Below, piece after piece: positions 32,858-42,429 of a stretch of 64,000 nt of DNA (its first letter is position 1; the number at the start of each line of letters is the position of its first letter). The DNA is from Fibrella rubiginis (GTDB lineage: Bacteria; Bacteroidota; Bacteroidia; Cytophagales; Spirosomataceae): positions 124,001 through 188,000 of the forward strand of contig NZ_JAFMYV010000001.1 in the NCBI RefSeq assembly GCF_017353185.1, written 5' to 3'. The notes beneath the pieces were generated by a model, which had not been told where the DNA came from, did no database searches, and saw only the letters and a program-made list of their open reading frames with translations. Position numbers and translations under genes: made by a program.

Positions 32858-33916
32858 ATGCCAACCTCAACGTCATTCCATTTCCCTAAACAACTTACCA
32901 GCCTGTCAGGCGGCTGGCGAACCTATTTTCTGGCGGCATTGCGCATGACCGACCAACCTACGGTGAAACTATATCGGGGCTTTGGAACGGCAACGCAGAT
33001 AACCGTGCAGGGGCATGTGTTAAGGCGTAGCCCGCTGCCACAGCAACACTACCAGCAACGGTTCTGGACCAATATGATTGATATGATCCGGCTGTTTCTG
33101 GTACGACCCATGGCGCATGTCGAGGTGCGGCTACAGGGCACAACCATCTGCGCGAAAACGGATATCGACGGTTTTTTTCGCTTCGACTGGTCCCCCGACA
33201 CCCCGCTTCCGTCGGGCTGGCATCCAATTCAGGTCGAACTGGTTAGTGGCTCTGCTGACAAACAATCTACGCCTGTTGGCGTGAGCGATGTGTATGTACC
33301 GCACCAGACCCAATACGGATTCATCTCGGATATAGACGATACGTTTCTGGTATCGCATTCGGGCACGAAGCTGAAACGACTACGTGTGCTCCTTTTTCAG
33401 AACGCTCACGCACGAAAACCGTTTGAGGGCGTTGTGGTGCATTATCAGGCGCTGAGCCTGACCGGCACCACCCCCAACGAACCTAACCCGTTCTTTTACG
33501 TGTCGAGCAGCGAGTGGAACCTGTATGATTATCTGAGCGCGTTTTTGCACAAGCACAATCTACCCGCGGGTGTGTTGATGCTGAGTCAGTTAAAGCAGTT
33601 TAGCCAGTTACGGCAAACCGGACAAGACAAACACCTTACCAAGCTCGACCGTATTGCCCGTATTCTGTCCGCCTGCCCGGACCATCAGTTTATCCTGCTC
33701 GGCGACGACACGCAGGCTGACCCGCACATTTACGCCACTGTGGTTAAACACCATGCCGCCCAAATCCGATGTGTATATCTGCGGCAGCTTGGTTCAGTAA
33801 AAAAGCCAGACGTAATAGCCACCGTTGCTGCCATCGAAGCCGCCGGGATACCCTGTTGCTATTTTAAACACAGTGCCGAAGCTATGCAGTATTCAGCCCG
33901 GATTAAGTTGATATAG
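32858..33916 (+). CDS. APP1-like phosphatidate phosphatase (DUF2183)
   Basis: 352 aa from the ATG at 32858; an upstream extension would overlap the divergent kinase gene. The N-terminus (~20-140) is a beta domain. The catalytic HAD motif is S-D158-I-D160-D-T162 (157-162), within G-F-I-S-D-I-D-D-T-F, and L-L-G-D-D-T-Q (~283-289) is the last acidic motif. These match eukaryotic and bacterial APP1 proteins, which dephosphorylate phosphatidate and related lipids. It is divergent from the lipid kinase with 45 nt between, so the three lipid enzymes share one promoter region. Confidence 0.85.
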   Translation: MPTSTSFHFPKQLTSLSGGWRTYFLAALRMTDQPTVKLYRGFGTATQITVQGHVLRRSPLPQQHYQQRFWTNMIDMIRLFLVRPMAHVEVRLQGTTICAKTDIDGFFRFDWSPDTPLPSGWHPIQVELVSGSADKQSTPVGVSDVYVPHQTQYGFISDIDDTFLVSHSGTKLKRLRVLLFQNAHARKPFEGVVVHYQALSLTGTTPNEPNPFFYVSSSEWNLYDYLSAFLHKHNLPAGVLMLSQLKQFSQLRQTGQDKHLTKLDRIARILSACPDHQFILLGDDTQADPHIYATVVKHHAAQIRCVYLRQLGSVKKPDVIATVAAIEAAGIPCCYFKHSAEAMQYSARIKLI

Positions 33917-33917
33917 G

Positions 33918-33990
33918 GTTTAATGTTGCTTCGCCGCTCAACCCCTGCGAGCGCGAAGCAACCTTAGACCTTAGACGTTAAACATTAAAC
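33918..33990. repeat. Word-built inverted repeat 12 (GTTTAATG, GACCTTAG words, GCTTCGC tip)
   Basis: The short left arm GTTTAATGTTGCTTCGC pairs with a longer right arm, GCGAAGCAACCTTAGACCTT plus AGACGTTAAACATTAAAC. The right arm thus has two additional words. Loop CGCTCAACCCCTGCGA. Confidence 0.88.
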
Positions 33991-33991
33991 T

Positions 33992-36682
33992 TTATTTCTC
34001 AAACGTGATGCTCTCCAGCGAAACCAGATTTGCCTTAGGGTCTTCGGGTTTTAGGAAGACAAAATAAAGATCCTGCTTGCCGGTGGTGGGCTGAATGGCG
34101 GCGCGAACGTTGGCAAACGTGCGCCAGTCGCCGGTGGTGGTGTAGGGAACGGTGCTGATTACTTTGCCGGTGGGCGAACCGGTCCGTATCTCAATGGTAG
34201 CGCCCTGATCCTTAGCACCATATCGGTAGGTCACGCCGCTGATGCCCGTGAGGTCAATACCCTTCAGAGCGAAATATGACTGATCATGCGCGCCGCCTAA
34301 TCGCCGGCCCTGCCGTTCCATATTGTGCAGATCGGTGGCCTCAATTGCTGCTATGCGGGTGGGGCGTAGCATAAACGTTTCGGTGGTGGTGAGCGGTTTA
34401 ATAGCCCCGCCGCCGTCGGTGTAAGAGGCCGTGAGAATGTAGCGCCCGTTTTGGTCGGTGCCCTGGTGCGCGGTTAAATCCACGTTACCCGACTGTGGTA
34501 ATTTGGCCGCCGTAGGTTCATTGCCGAGCGACATAATGTATTTGACCATCTCGGTAGTTTCGTCGCGTGAGAGCTGGGGGTGGGCGCTCATGGCGTGTTC
34601 GCCCCAAACGCCGTTGCCCCCCGTAATGATCTTGTTGGCTAGTTTGGCCGTGGCGGTTTTGTCGTCGCGGTACTTTTTCGATATCTCCGTGAAGGCTGGT
34701 CCCACAGACTTAGCCGCTACCTGATGGCAGGCTTTGCAGTCGCTGCCCGCAATAAGCGATTTACCCAGGTTGTACGACGCCGAAAACTGCTGATGACCTA
34801 TCTGCGGGTTATTATCGGCTACCTTAGGAATGTAGTTCAGCGCCACATTCACCCGTTTTTTGTCGATTGTTTTATCTTCCTTATCAGCTACGGCCACATT
34901 ATAGGCCAGCGTTTTCTGGTCGGGGAAGAAAAACGTTTTGTTATCGGTGGTGGCAATGGCAACCTGCGGCAGGGTATTGCCCACCCGGATCGTCAGGGTA
35001 TCGACATCCTGTCGGCCAGCGGGGTCCGTAGCGGAAAGGCGTACTTTGTATATACCGTTTTTGCGGAAGGTGTGCGTGGGCGTAGCCGCTACCGTGCCCG
35101 TCTTTTCATTCTCAAACTGCCACGAATAGCGCAGCTGATCAGCCTTGTCGTAATCATAGCTGCCGTTGCCAAACGCTACCGTCAATGGGGCCAGGCCAAT
35201 GGTGTCGTTGGCCATGATTTTGGCGATGGGCGCGCGGTTACCGGGATTGAAATCGACCCGAACCAGCCGGGCGTCGTCGTTGTCGATGCCATAGACCGAT
35301 CCATACTCAAGCATGTATATAGACCCCTCTGGTCCGATTTCCATGTCGACAGGCCGCCGGAAATCGCCGGTTTTGGGCATAAACGCTTCCATCGACTGGT
35401 AGTTCTGCTGATCGTCGAGCCGGATAGCCATCACCCAGTTACGCATCCAATCATAGACAAAAAGGGCCTTGTCGTAGTAGGCAGGCAGTTTTGTGGCCGA
35501 TTTCAGCGCGGGGTTGAAGTGGTACGTTGGCCCACCCATGGCGCAGCGACCACCCACGCCCAACTGCGGAAACTCGTCGGACTTACCGTAGGGGTACCAG
35601 ACCATTGGCTTGTTCACTGGTGGCAACGTGTGTGCTCCCGTGTTGTTGGGCGACTCGTTGACCGGCGCGGCGGGGTCGAACAGGGCGGCGACGGTTTTGG
35701 TGGCGAAATCATACTGGTGATACGGCTTGCTGTCGCCTACAAAATAAGGCCAGCCATAATTACCCGCCTTTTTGGCCTGGTTGAATTCGTCGTAACCGCG
35801 TGGTCCCTGCGGTCCGTCTACCCCCGAATCTGGCCCGATCTCACCCCAATACACGATGGATGTGGCCGTATCGACCGAGATGCGGTAGGGGTTGCGGCAC
35901 CCCATCACGTAGATTTCCGGGCGGGTCATGGGTGTGCCTTTGGGGAAGAGGTTACCCGGCGGCACCGTGTAATTTCCGTCCAGATCGACGTTGATTCGCA
36001 GAATCTTACCCCGCAGATCATTCGGGTTCCCTGCCGAGCGTTGGGCGTCGTATACCAGCCTTCCGGGCTGCGCGTCGATGGGGGCAAAGCCCTGTGACTC
36101 AAAAGGCACGGTGTTGTCGCCGGTAGAAATAAACAGGTTCCGATGGGCGTCCCAGGCCATTGAGCCTCCCGTGTGGGCACTCACTTCCAGGTCGATGGGG
36201 AAATCGATCACCACCTTCTCACTGGTCAGATCGAGGGTGTTGTCTTTTGCCATCGTAAAACGGGCAATGCGTTGTTTGGTCAGCCCGGCATCCTGGGTGG
36301 TGTAAAAGAAATAGAGGTAGGGGTGGCGCGCAAAATCGGGGTCTATGGTCATGCCCAGCAGCCCGTTGAGGTATTTTTCAACCGCTTTTACCGGAAAGTC
36401 ATGCAGCAGTAAGGTTTTCTTTTTCGCCGGGTCATACATGTAAAATTTACCCGCCCGTTCCACAAAAAATACCCGCCCGTCGGGAGCGACGGCCAGCTCC
36501 ATAGGCTCGTTGAGGTCATTGAACAACACCGTTTTTGTAAACCGGTTTTCGTCGGGTCGGTTTGCTGTATCAGCTACGAAACGACCCGTTGCCGGTGACG
36601 GATGCGTTCTGTCAGTGGCAGGCGTTTGCAGACCAAGCAGGGTCAGGAATAAGAAGCCGATTGGGTATAGCCAGGTTGTCAT
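33992..36682 (-). CDS. PQQ-type sugar dehydrogenase with PKD, cytochrome c and C-terminal CBM-like domain
   Basis: 896 aa from the ATG at 36682 (another ATG at 36700 adds six residues). The signal peptide runs to ~25. Residues ~40-480 form a six-bladed beta propeller of the glucose/sorbosone dehydrogenase family (P-M-E-L-A-V-A-P-D-G-R-V, G-C-R-N-P-Y-R). A PKD domain follows (~495-575, ending T-L-T-I-R-V-G-N-T), then a cytochrome c domain with C-K-A-C-H (heme motif, ~649-653), and a C-terminal ~130-residue domain like family 6 carbohydrate-binding modules. It would oxidise a sugar in the periplasm and pass electrons to the heme. Adjacent to an esterase; no regulator. Confidence 0.85.
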   Translation of the reverse strand: MTTWLYPIGFLFLTLLGLQTPATDRTHPSPATGRFVADTANRPDENRFTKTVLFNDLNEPMELAVAPDGRVFFVERAGKFYMYDPAKKKTLLLHDFPVKAVEKYLNGLLGMTIDPDFARHPYLYFFYTTQDAGLTKQRIARFTMAKDNTLDLTSEKVVIDFPIDLEVSAHTGGSMAWDAHRNLFISTGDNTVPFESQGFAPIDAQPGRLVYDAQRSAGNPNDLRGKILRINVDLDGNYTVPPGNLFPKGTPMTRPEIYVMGCRNPYRISVDTATSIVYWGEIGPDSGVDGPQGPRGYDEFNQAKKAGNYGWPYFVGDSKPYHQYDFATKTVAALFDPAAPVNESPNNTGAHTLPPVNKPMVWYPYGKSDEFPQLGVGGRCAMGGPTYHFNPALKSATKLPAYYDKALFVYDWMRNWVMAIRLDDQQNYQSMEAFMPKTGDFRRPVDMEIGPEGSIYMLEYGSVYGIDNDDARLVRVDFNPGNRAPIAKIMANDTIGLAPLTVAFGNGSYDYDKADQLRYSWQFENEKTGTVAATPTHTFRKNGIYKVRLSATDPAGRQDVDTLTIRVGNTLPQVAIATTDNKTFFFPDQKTLAYNVAVADKEDKTIDKKRVNVALNYIPKVADNNPQIGHQQFSASYNLGKSLIAGSDCKACHQVAAKSVGPAFTEISKKYRDDKTATAKLANKIITGGNGVWGEHAMSAHPQLSRDETTEMVKYIMSLGNEPTAAKLPQSGNVDLTAHQGTDQNGRYILTASYTDGGGAIKPLTTTETFMLRPTRIAAIEATDLHNMERQGRRLGGAHDQSYFALKGIDLTGISGVTYRYGAKDQGATIEIRTGSPTGKVISTVPYTTTGDWRTFANVRAAIQPTTGKQDLYFVFLKPEDPKANLVSLESITFEK

Positions 36683-36831
36683 GTCAGAGTGATTATGCAT
36701 TCAGAAAGGGTTGATAGCTCGCTTTTTACCCCCTGTATAACGGAGCGTTGCCAGACGGCGTCCCACTTCATTAAACACAAGTAGGCGCACTAGCCCCAGT
36801 TGCTTTCGATGTCATTTTAACCCCCGGTCTT

Positions 36832-38007
36832 ATGCGCCTTACACTGCTCCTGTTACTTCTCACTTTTCAGGTGGTTACCAGCATAAAGGTTGTTGCGCAA
36901 CCCAACTCGTCTCGCCCCAACTTGCGGCAGGGGAAATATTATGCTGAAAAGAGGGGAGCAAGAAAGCTGCGTCAACTGACCAAGCTCTATACTGACCGGG
37001 CCACCTGGGAAACGCGGGCAGCCTTGATTCGGAAGGGGTTGCGTGAGGGAATGGAGCTTCCTGACCGACCCATTTTTGCTCCGCTTCAACCGATCCGGCA
37101 TAGCCTGCGTACGATGAACGGGTACACGGTTGAGAATGTGGCCTTCGAGAGCTTACCGGGTATTTTTGTAACGGGAAATCTGTATAAGCCTGTTAAGCAA
37201 GCGGGTAGAACGGCAGCGGTACTTTGTCCACATGGCCACACTAAAGAGCAGGACGCCCGTTTTGTAGAGCAGACCCAGCAGCGGTGCGCCACAATGGCCC
37301 GTATGGGTGCCGTCGTATTCGTCTACGACATGCTCGACTACGGCGATTCAAAACAGTGCGTTCATAAGCTACCCAAAGCCCTCAAGTTGCAAACACTTAA
37401 CGGCATTCGGGCACTCGATTTTCTGGCTAGTCTACCCGACGTAGACACGGCCCGCATTGGCATGTCAGGCGAATCGGGTGGGGGGACGCAGACGTTTCTG
37501 CTCACGGCGCTAGACAGCCGCGTGAAAGTTTCGGTGCCGGTGGTGATGGTGTCGTCGTATTTCTTCGGCGGCTGTGCCTGCGAGAGTGGAATGCCTATTC
37601 ATAAACGGCCCACCCACGAGACCAACAACGTTGAGATTGCTGCTTTGGCTGCCCCCCGACCACTGTTACTCGTCTCGGACGGCGGCGACTGGACCAAGCA
37701 CACACCTACGGTTGAGTTTCCGCACATCCAGACTATATATGGCTACTATGGCGCTGCTAACGCGGTCGAAAACGTGCATCTGGCTGCCGAAAAGCATGAT
37801 TATGGCCCCAGCAAACGCGCTGCCGCCTACCGGTTTCTGGCCAAACATCTGGGCCTCGACCTAAACCGTATCCTGAAAAATGGCCAGATCGACGAGTCGC
37901 CAAACACCCTGCTCAGCCCCACGGATCTGGCCGTTTTTACCCCTGAACACCCTCGCCCCGCCAACGCTGTGGTGGGCGATGACGCGGTGATGGCAGCGCT
38001 AAAGTGA
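36832..38007 (+). CDS. Secreted alpha/beta hydrolase, acetyl-xylan esterase/dienelactone hydrolase-like
   Basis: 391 aa. Signal peptide to ~22 (M-R-L-T-L-L-L-L-L-L-T-F). The nucleophile is in G-E-S-G-G-G-T (GxSxGG, ~212-218), the oxyanion strand is V-L-C-P-H-G-H (~131-137), and an H-D pair follows near L-A-A-E-K-H-D-Y (~314). Its length and the P-G-I-F-V-T-G-N-L-Y-K-P segment match the acetyl-xylan esterase / bacterial-hydrolase group, which deacetylates polysaccharides or related esters. It lies between the sugar dehydrogenase (divergent) and the TlpA gene (convergent, 12-nt gap). Substrate not known. Confidence 0.8.
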   Translation: MRLTLLLLLLTFQVVTSIKVVAQPNSSRPNLRQGKYYAEKRGARKLRQLTKLYTDRATWETRAALIRKGLREGMELPDRPIFAPLQPIRHSLRTMNGYTVENVAFESLPGIFVTGNLYKPVKQAGRTAAVLCPHGHTKEQDARFVEQTQQRCATMARMGAVVFVYDMLDYGDSKQCVHKLPKALKLQTLNGIRALDFLASLPDVDTARIGMSGESGGGTQTFLLTALDSRVKVSVPVVMVSSYFFGGCACESGMPIHKRPTHETNNVEIAALAAPRPLLLVSDGGDWTKHTPTVEFPHIQTIYGYYGAANAVENVHLAAEKHDYGPSKRAAAYRFLAKHLGLDLNRILKNGQIDESPNTLLSPTDLAVFTPEHPRPANAVVGDDAVMAALK

Positions 38008-38019
38008 AAAACTATAAAC

Positions 38020-39408
38020 TCACTTAAGCGCTGCATCGAGCAGGGTGCGAATGGCAGTGGTGCCGGGGCGCGGAGCATCCGACGATAGCATCTTGCCCGA
38101 TTTGCTGATAACCAAGTAACGAGGTATCGACTTGATCTTGAGATCTTTAGCAACAGAGGATGTGAAGTCTTTAGGCAGCAGATAACTGTCTGACGCTGAC
38201 AGGCCGATGCCCTTCATGGCAGCTTCCCAGGCGGCTGGTACTTTGTCCATCGACACGTAAATGAACCGGACGCCTTTGTGGGCGAAGGCGGCTTGCAGGG
38301 CTTTCGAGGCGGGCATTTCTTCGCGGCAGGGACCGCACCAACTTGCCCAAAAATCGACGTAGGTAACGGCGGCGGCAGTGGTAGCTTCGCGGAACGAGAC
38401 AGGTTGTTTAGCCGTAGTCAGCAGCGTACCATCCGACACAGGCATCTGGCTGAATGCAATCATGTTTTGAATGTATTCTTTGAGCGAAGGCGTTTGGCAG
38501 TCGGTCATAAAATGCGCTACAACAGAGTCCGTTTCGGCTTTGGTGGGTGACGGATTAAACCAGTCCATAAACCCGGCAACGACGTTTTGGAACTGTACAT
38601 GATCGCGGGTATTTCCTCTATATGTCTGGTTACTAAGCTGATAGCGTTGAGTGAGCGTTACTTTTCTTATGCCGCTATTATTGGCTAATTGTTGAAAGAC
38701 ACACATGCCTGCCCCCGATATATAGTCTGACAGGTAGGTAAGCGAATCGTTTTGGTAGTTGACTGATAAGGCGGCGAGTTTAGCCCGGTAAGGGTGCGGG
38801 GCTGGCCCTAGGGGAGCGTACAATAGCCGATTTAAGAAATTGAATTTGTAGTAATTGACCCATCGTTGTACGTCGGCGGTTGGTAGCTGATACTGAACAG
38901 CATATTGGTTTAAAAAAGCCTGTTGCTTTTGTTCTGCGGCCTTAATCAGCCTTTCGCGTTTTTCCGGGGTTTTTTCACCGAAGAAATAATAACCCAGCAT
39001 ATCAGGCGAATTGGTTGACGGGGCAAGCTGTCGACGGTAAGCTACATCGACGTTCAGAATATGATCGCGTTGTTCGCTGCCCGAATGGACTTTCCATAGC
39101 CTTATTTTTGGGTCGAAAACCAGTCGAAGCTGTTCAGGCTTATCAAATAGATAGTTCACCTTCTGGTATTCATCCATTACTTGGACAGGTAGGGCCATTT
39201 TATTGACACCCGCCGTTAAGGGGACCACCTCAGGTTGGGAAATACGGCTCAGGTACAGAGGCTGATCGTTGAGCTTATTTTTGTCAACCGTTATTTTAAC
39301 GGTTGGCTTTTCCACGAAAATCGTGACCGAATCGGGGGCGGTTTGGGCAGTAATGCGTTGAAGAGGCAGCGCAAGGCACAGCAGGAGTATGTAACGGAAA
39401 TGAGGCAT
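38020..39408 (-). CDS. TlpA-like thioredoxin-domain envelope protein A
   Basis: 462 aa. Signal peptide to ~22 (ends ITAQTAP). A long N-terminal region (~25-320) of unknown fold carries two helical segments. The C-terminal domain (~335-462) is a thioredoxin fold with W-C358-G-P-C361 in F-W-A-S-W-C-G-P-C-R-E-E-M-P and K-S-I-P-R-Y-L-V near 432. Such Bacteroidota proteins are periplasmic disulfide reductants. A related protein is encoded at 50885. Confidence 0.88.
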   Translation of the reverse strand: MPHFRYILLLCLALPLQRITAQTAPDSVTIFVEKPTVKITVDKNKLNDQPLYLSRISQPEVVPLTAGVNKMALPVQVMDEYQKVNYLFDKPEQLRLVFDPKIRLWKVHSGSEQRDHILNVDVAYRRQLAPSTNSPDMLGYYFFGEKTPEKRERLIKAAEQKQQAFLNQYAVQYQLPTADVQRWVNYYKFNFLNRLLYAPLGPAPHPYRAKLAALSVNYQNDSLTYLSDYISGAGMCVFQQLANNSGIRKVTLTQRYQLSNQTYRGNTRDHVQFQNVVAGFMDWFNPSPTKAETDSVVAHFMTDCQTPSLKEYIQNMIAFSQMPVSDGTLLTTAKQPVSFREATTAAAVTYVDFWASWCGPCREEMPASKALQAAFAHKGVRFIYVSMDKVPAAWEAAMKGIGLSASDSYLLPKDFTSSVAKDLKIKSIPRYLVISKSGKMLSSDAPRPGTTAIRTLLDAALK

Positions 39409-39609
39409 TGTTCGGGGAGTGGTCTAGGAATTTGTGGACTTAAACAAAGACGTAATTGGCTCTGGTAAAGACAATTTGCAGATTCGGCGGCGGGGAAAAC
39501 TATTCGCTTTGGTGTGAAGTTGAAGGAGGTAGGTTTTATCAGAAACGACGGGTCACTCAAGACGCGGTATACCGACTGGTAAAATTCTGTTACTCAACGT
39601 CTTCACTTC

Positions 39610-41118
39610 ATGTTGCAACTTCGTCAGAGCGGTATCCTGCTCCATATTACGTCGCTGCCCTCACCCCACGGTGTGGGTGATCTGGGTCCCGAAGCCTACC
39701 GATTTGCTGATTTTCTGGCCAGCACCGGACAAACCTACTGGCAAATTCTGCCCCTTACACCCCTTGACCCCGGCGCGGGTTTTTCACCCTATAGCAGTCC
39801 GTCGGCGTTTGCCGGTAACACGCTCATGATCAGCTTCGACCGGTTGGTAGAGCAGGGCCTGCTTCCCGTTGGTGAAGTGGCCGAACTGGCCGCTGAATGG
39901 CAAAATACGGAAGCCTCGATGGCTACGGCCTGGTCGAAAAAGCAACCGTTGCTGCGTCGTGCTGCCGAAACGTTTATTGAGCAGGGGCTGACGACCACGG
40001 GCCTGGGCTTCGACACGTTCTGCTACCAGCAGTCTGAATGGCTCGACGATTATGCTTTGTTTGTGGCTCTGCAACAGGATCTGAACATTCCAACCTGGAA
40101 TAACTGGCCCGACGCCCTTGTGCGCCGCGACGAAGCCGAGCTGTCGGTGCAGACTGAGCGGCTGGCTCATGAAATCGTGATTGTCAAGGTGTTGCAGTAC
40201 CTGTTCTACCAGCAGTGGAACGACCTGATCAACTACTGCTATGCCCGGAAGGTGCATATCATCGGTGATATTCCGATCTATGTGCAACAAAACAGCGCCG
40301 ACGTTTGGGGCAATAAAAGCCTGTTTAAGCTCGACGAAGGCGGTCTACCTTTATTTGTGGCCGGTGCACCACCTGATTATTTCTCGTCGGATGGGCAGCG
40401 CTGGGGTAACCCGATCTATGACTGGGAAGAGCACGAGCGCACGGGTTTCGCCTGGTGGATCCGGCGGATGCGGCACCAGATGTCGCTCTACAGCCTTACA
40501 CGGCTCGACCATTTCCTGGGCTTCGAGATGTATTGGGAAATTCCGGCTACGGAGCCAACAGCCAAAGTGGGTACCTGGGTGAAGGCCCCCATCGAGTCGT
40601 TTATTCAGGCTATGTACCGGCAGTTTGTGCAGTTGCCACTCATCGCCGAAGACCTGGGGGCACGGTCGGCAGAAATACAGCCGTTCCTGCGGCACTATGC
40701 TATTCCGGGTATGCGCGTGGCCCAGTTCGGCTTTGGCGACGACCTGCCTACATCGTCGCACATCGTGCATAACCACACGCTTAACAACGTGGTATACACC
40801 GGCACCCACGATAACAACACTACTTTAGGCTGGTTCCGACAGGGTGCCGACGATCTCCGCGAACGCCTGAATGCCTATTTCGGTGTACCCGTAACGGAGG
40901 AAAATGTGGTGTCGCTTCTCTCGCGCATGACCATGCAATCGACGGCGCGGCTGGCTATTATGCCCATTCAGGATGTGCTGAACCTCAACGAAGAACACCG
41001 CATGAACACCCCCGGCCTGGGTGGCTATAGCTGGCAGTGGCGCTTGAAACCCGGTCAAATTACCCCCGAAGCCGGTGAGCAGCTGTTGGCGTTGACGAAG
41101 ATGACGGGAAGAGCATAG
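39610..41118 (+). CDS. malQ: 4-alpha-glucanotransferase (amylomaltase)
   Basis: 502 aa, normal for the single-domain MalQ. The GH77 blocks are seen: S-G-I-L-L-H-I-T-S-L-P-S near the start, G-D-I-P-I-Y-V near 220, R-L-D-H-F-L-G-F (~297-304, nucleophile Asp), I-A-E-D-L-G-A (~342, acid/base Glu) and T-G-T-H-D-N-N-T-T (~399). It cuts and re-ligates alpha-1,4-glucans in the cytoplasm (disproportionation of maltodextrins). Its TAG stop is followed at once by inverted repeat 13. No other glycogen gene is nearby. Confidence 0.95.
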   Translation: MLQLRQSGILLHITSLPSPHGVGDLGPEAYRFADFLASTGQTYWQILPLTPLDPGAGFSPYSSPSAFAGNTLMISFDRLVEQGLLPVGEVAELAAEWQNTEASMATAWSKKQPLLRRAAETFIEQGLTTTGLGFDTFCYQQSEWLDDYALFVALQQDLNIPTWNNWPDALVRRDEAELSVQTERLAHEIVIVKVLQYLFYQQWNDLINYCYARKVHIIGDIPIYVQQNSADVWGNKSLFKLDEGGLPLFVAGAPPDYFSSDGQRWGNPIYDWEEHERTGFAWWIRRMRHQMSLYSLTRLDHFLGFEMYWEIPATEPTAKVGTWVKAPIESFIQAMYRQFVQLPLIAEDLGARSAEIQPFLRHYAIPGMRVAQFGFGDDLPTSSHIVHNHTLNNVVYTGTHDNNTTLGWFRQGADDLRERLNAYFGVPVTEENVVSLLSRMTMQSTARLAIMPIQDVLNLNEEHRMNTPGLGGYSWQWRLKPGQITPEAGEQLLALTKMTGRA

Positions 41119-41182
41119 AAGGGAGTGATAAATGATGAATCATCCGCATCGGCGGACCGATTCATCATTTATCACTCCCTTT
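41119..41182. repeat. Word-built inverted repeat 13 (ATGATGAATC words, CGGCGGACC apex)
   Basis: Left arm AAGGGAGTGATAAATGATGA plus ATC (41119-41141), right arm its complement (41159-41181), and apex ATCCGCATCGGCGGACC. It is followed by five T, so this member is a plausible terminator. It lies between the convergent malQ and fasciclin genes. Confidence 0.93.
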
Positions 41183-42145
41183 TTACGGTTGCAAGACCTG
41201 GTCGATGACATGGATCACGGCGTTGCCGCTGACGAGGTCAGTATCTTTAAACTGGGCGGGAACCGTGTTTTTGTTGCCCTTGATCGTTGGCCCGGTGGTG
41301 GGTAGTGCCACGGTCAGCTTGTTGGCCGAACTGGTGTTGAGGGTGGTCAGTTGCCCAACCTGCAACTGATTGGAAAACGTAAAGCCCTGCAGGACGTGGT
41401 AGGTCAGAATGTTAACCAGTGTCTGCGCCGACGCGTTGTTGATATCGGCGGTAGTTTTGTAGCCGGCTGCGTTAAAAGCCGCATCGTTGGGGGCAAAAAC
41501 AGTAATCTGTTTTAAGTTAGGATTAGTAGTGGTCCCGTTCAGAATGGTGCGTAGATCGGGCCGGACAGACGATGCCCGTTCTATGGCTGCTACCAGCAAC
41601 GTCATGTCGGGTCGATTTTTCAGGGCTGTGAGCGCGTCGGTACCCTGCGGCACCAGCACTTTGTCAATTGTATGGATCACGCCGTTGGCCACGGTTTGGT
41701 CGGCCTGGCTCACTTTTACACCGTTGATATACAGGCCGTTCGTGCTGTTGGTGAGATACGCCAGCCCGGTATTGCTGGTTTCGATGGCCAGGTTATTGGC
41801 GTTGGCCAGCTCGGGTGTTTTGGTGGTTACCACGCCCGTGACTAAGTGGTAGCGGAGCAAGTTGGTGAGATCGGCGGCAGCAAAACTTTTGAACGCATCA
41901 ACAGAATTGAATCCCCGAGCGCGGAAAGCGGCATCAGTAGGGGCAAAGAGTGTCAGATTGGGTGCTTTAAGAGCGTCGCTCATTCCCGCCTGAATCAGGG
42001 CCGCCCGGAATAGTGAGAAGGTAGGCGTTTCGGCTAGTACATCGCTGATGGTTTTAGGCTGCGCGTCGGCAGTTGTTTCGTTTTTCTTGCAGCCGCCAAG
42101 CCACACAAAAGTCAATGTGAAGAAGAGGTACGTCAATCGATTCAT
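41183..42145 (-). CDS. Lipoprotein with two fasciclin (FAS1) domains
   Basis: 320 aa. Lipobox W-L-G-G-C (C19) then K-K-N-E-T-T. Domain 1 (~38-175) has T-L-F-A-P-T-D-A-A-F and L-L-R-Y-H-L-V-T-G-V; domain 2 (~185-320) has T-V-F-A-P-N-D-A-A-F, N-I-L-T-Y-H-V-L-Q-G and N-A-V-I-H-V-I-D-Q-V-L. These are the FAS1 H1, H2 and YH signatures. It is anchored in the envelope, where FAS1 proteins mediate adhesion. It stands alone; a 284-bp spacer upstream holds the divergent uppS promoter. Confidence 0.93.
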   Translation of the reverse strand: MNRLTYLFFTLTFVWLGGCKKNETTADAQPKTISDVLAETPTFSLFRAALIQAGMSDALKAPNLTLFAPTDAAFRARGFNSVDAFKSFAAADLTNLLRYHLVTGVVTTKTPELANANNLAIETSNTGLAYLTNSTNGLYINGVKVSQADQTVANGVIHTIDKVLVPQGTDALTALKNRPDMTLLVAAIERASSVRPDLRTILNGTTTNPNLKQITVFAPNDAAFNAAGYKTTADINNASAQTLVNILTYHVLQGFTFSNQLQVGQLTTLNTSSANKLTVALPTTGPTIKGNKNTVPAQFKDTDLVSGNAVIHVIDQVLQP

Positions 42146-42327
42146 ATGAAGGTTGATTAAAGGCGGCGGGACGTTGGGCTACCCTGCCTCGTGTGTATAC
42201 ACCCGTAACGGTTAAGGTCAGAACAAATGATATGCCATCCCCAAATGTATTAGCAAAAATAGCCTTATGGGCTGGCTTCTTTTGCTGTTGGTGGCATCTC
42301 CAAAGCCTCTTTCCTACCCAGTGGGTA

Positions 42328-42359
42328 TTTTGAAACGGCTAGGGTACTGTGTAACTTCG
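42328..42359 (+). promoter_or_regulatory. Putative uppS promoter
   Basis: TTTTG (42328-42332) and TAACTTCG (42352-42359), 19 nt apart, match the Bacteroidota -33/-7 consensus with one substitution. It lies 70 nt upstream of the uppS start. Confidence 0.55.
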
Positions 42360-42429
42360 CAGTCCCGTAGACGGCATATCTCAACGACTGTCGTCTTCAC
42401 TTAAAAGTTGTTAAAAACCAATTGGTTGA

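Noticed and set aside
34724..36097. 457-codon plus-strand frame over the PQQ dehydrogenase gene
   Set aside because: The minus-strand gene has clear PQQ, PKD, heme and CBM-like features over the same bases; the plus frame has none.
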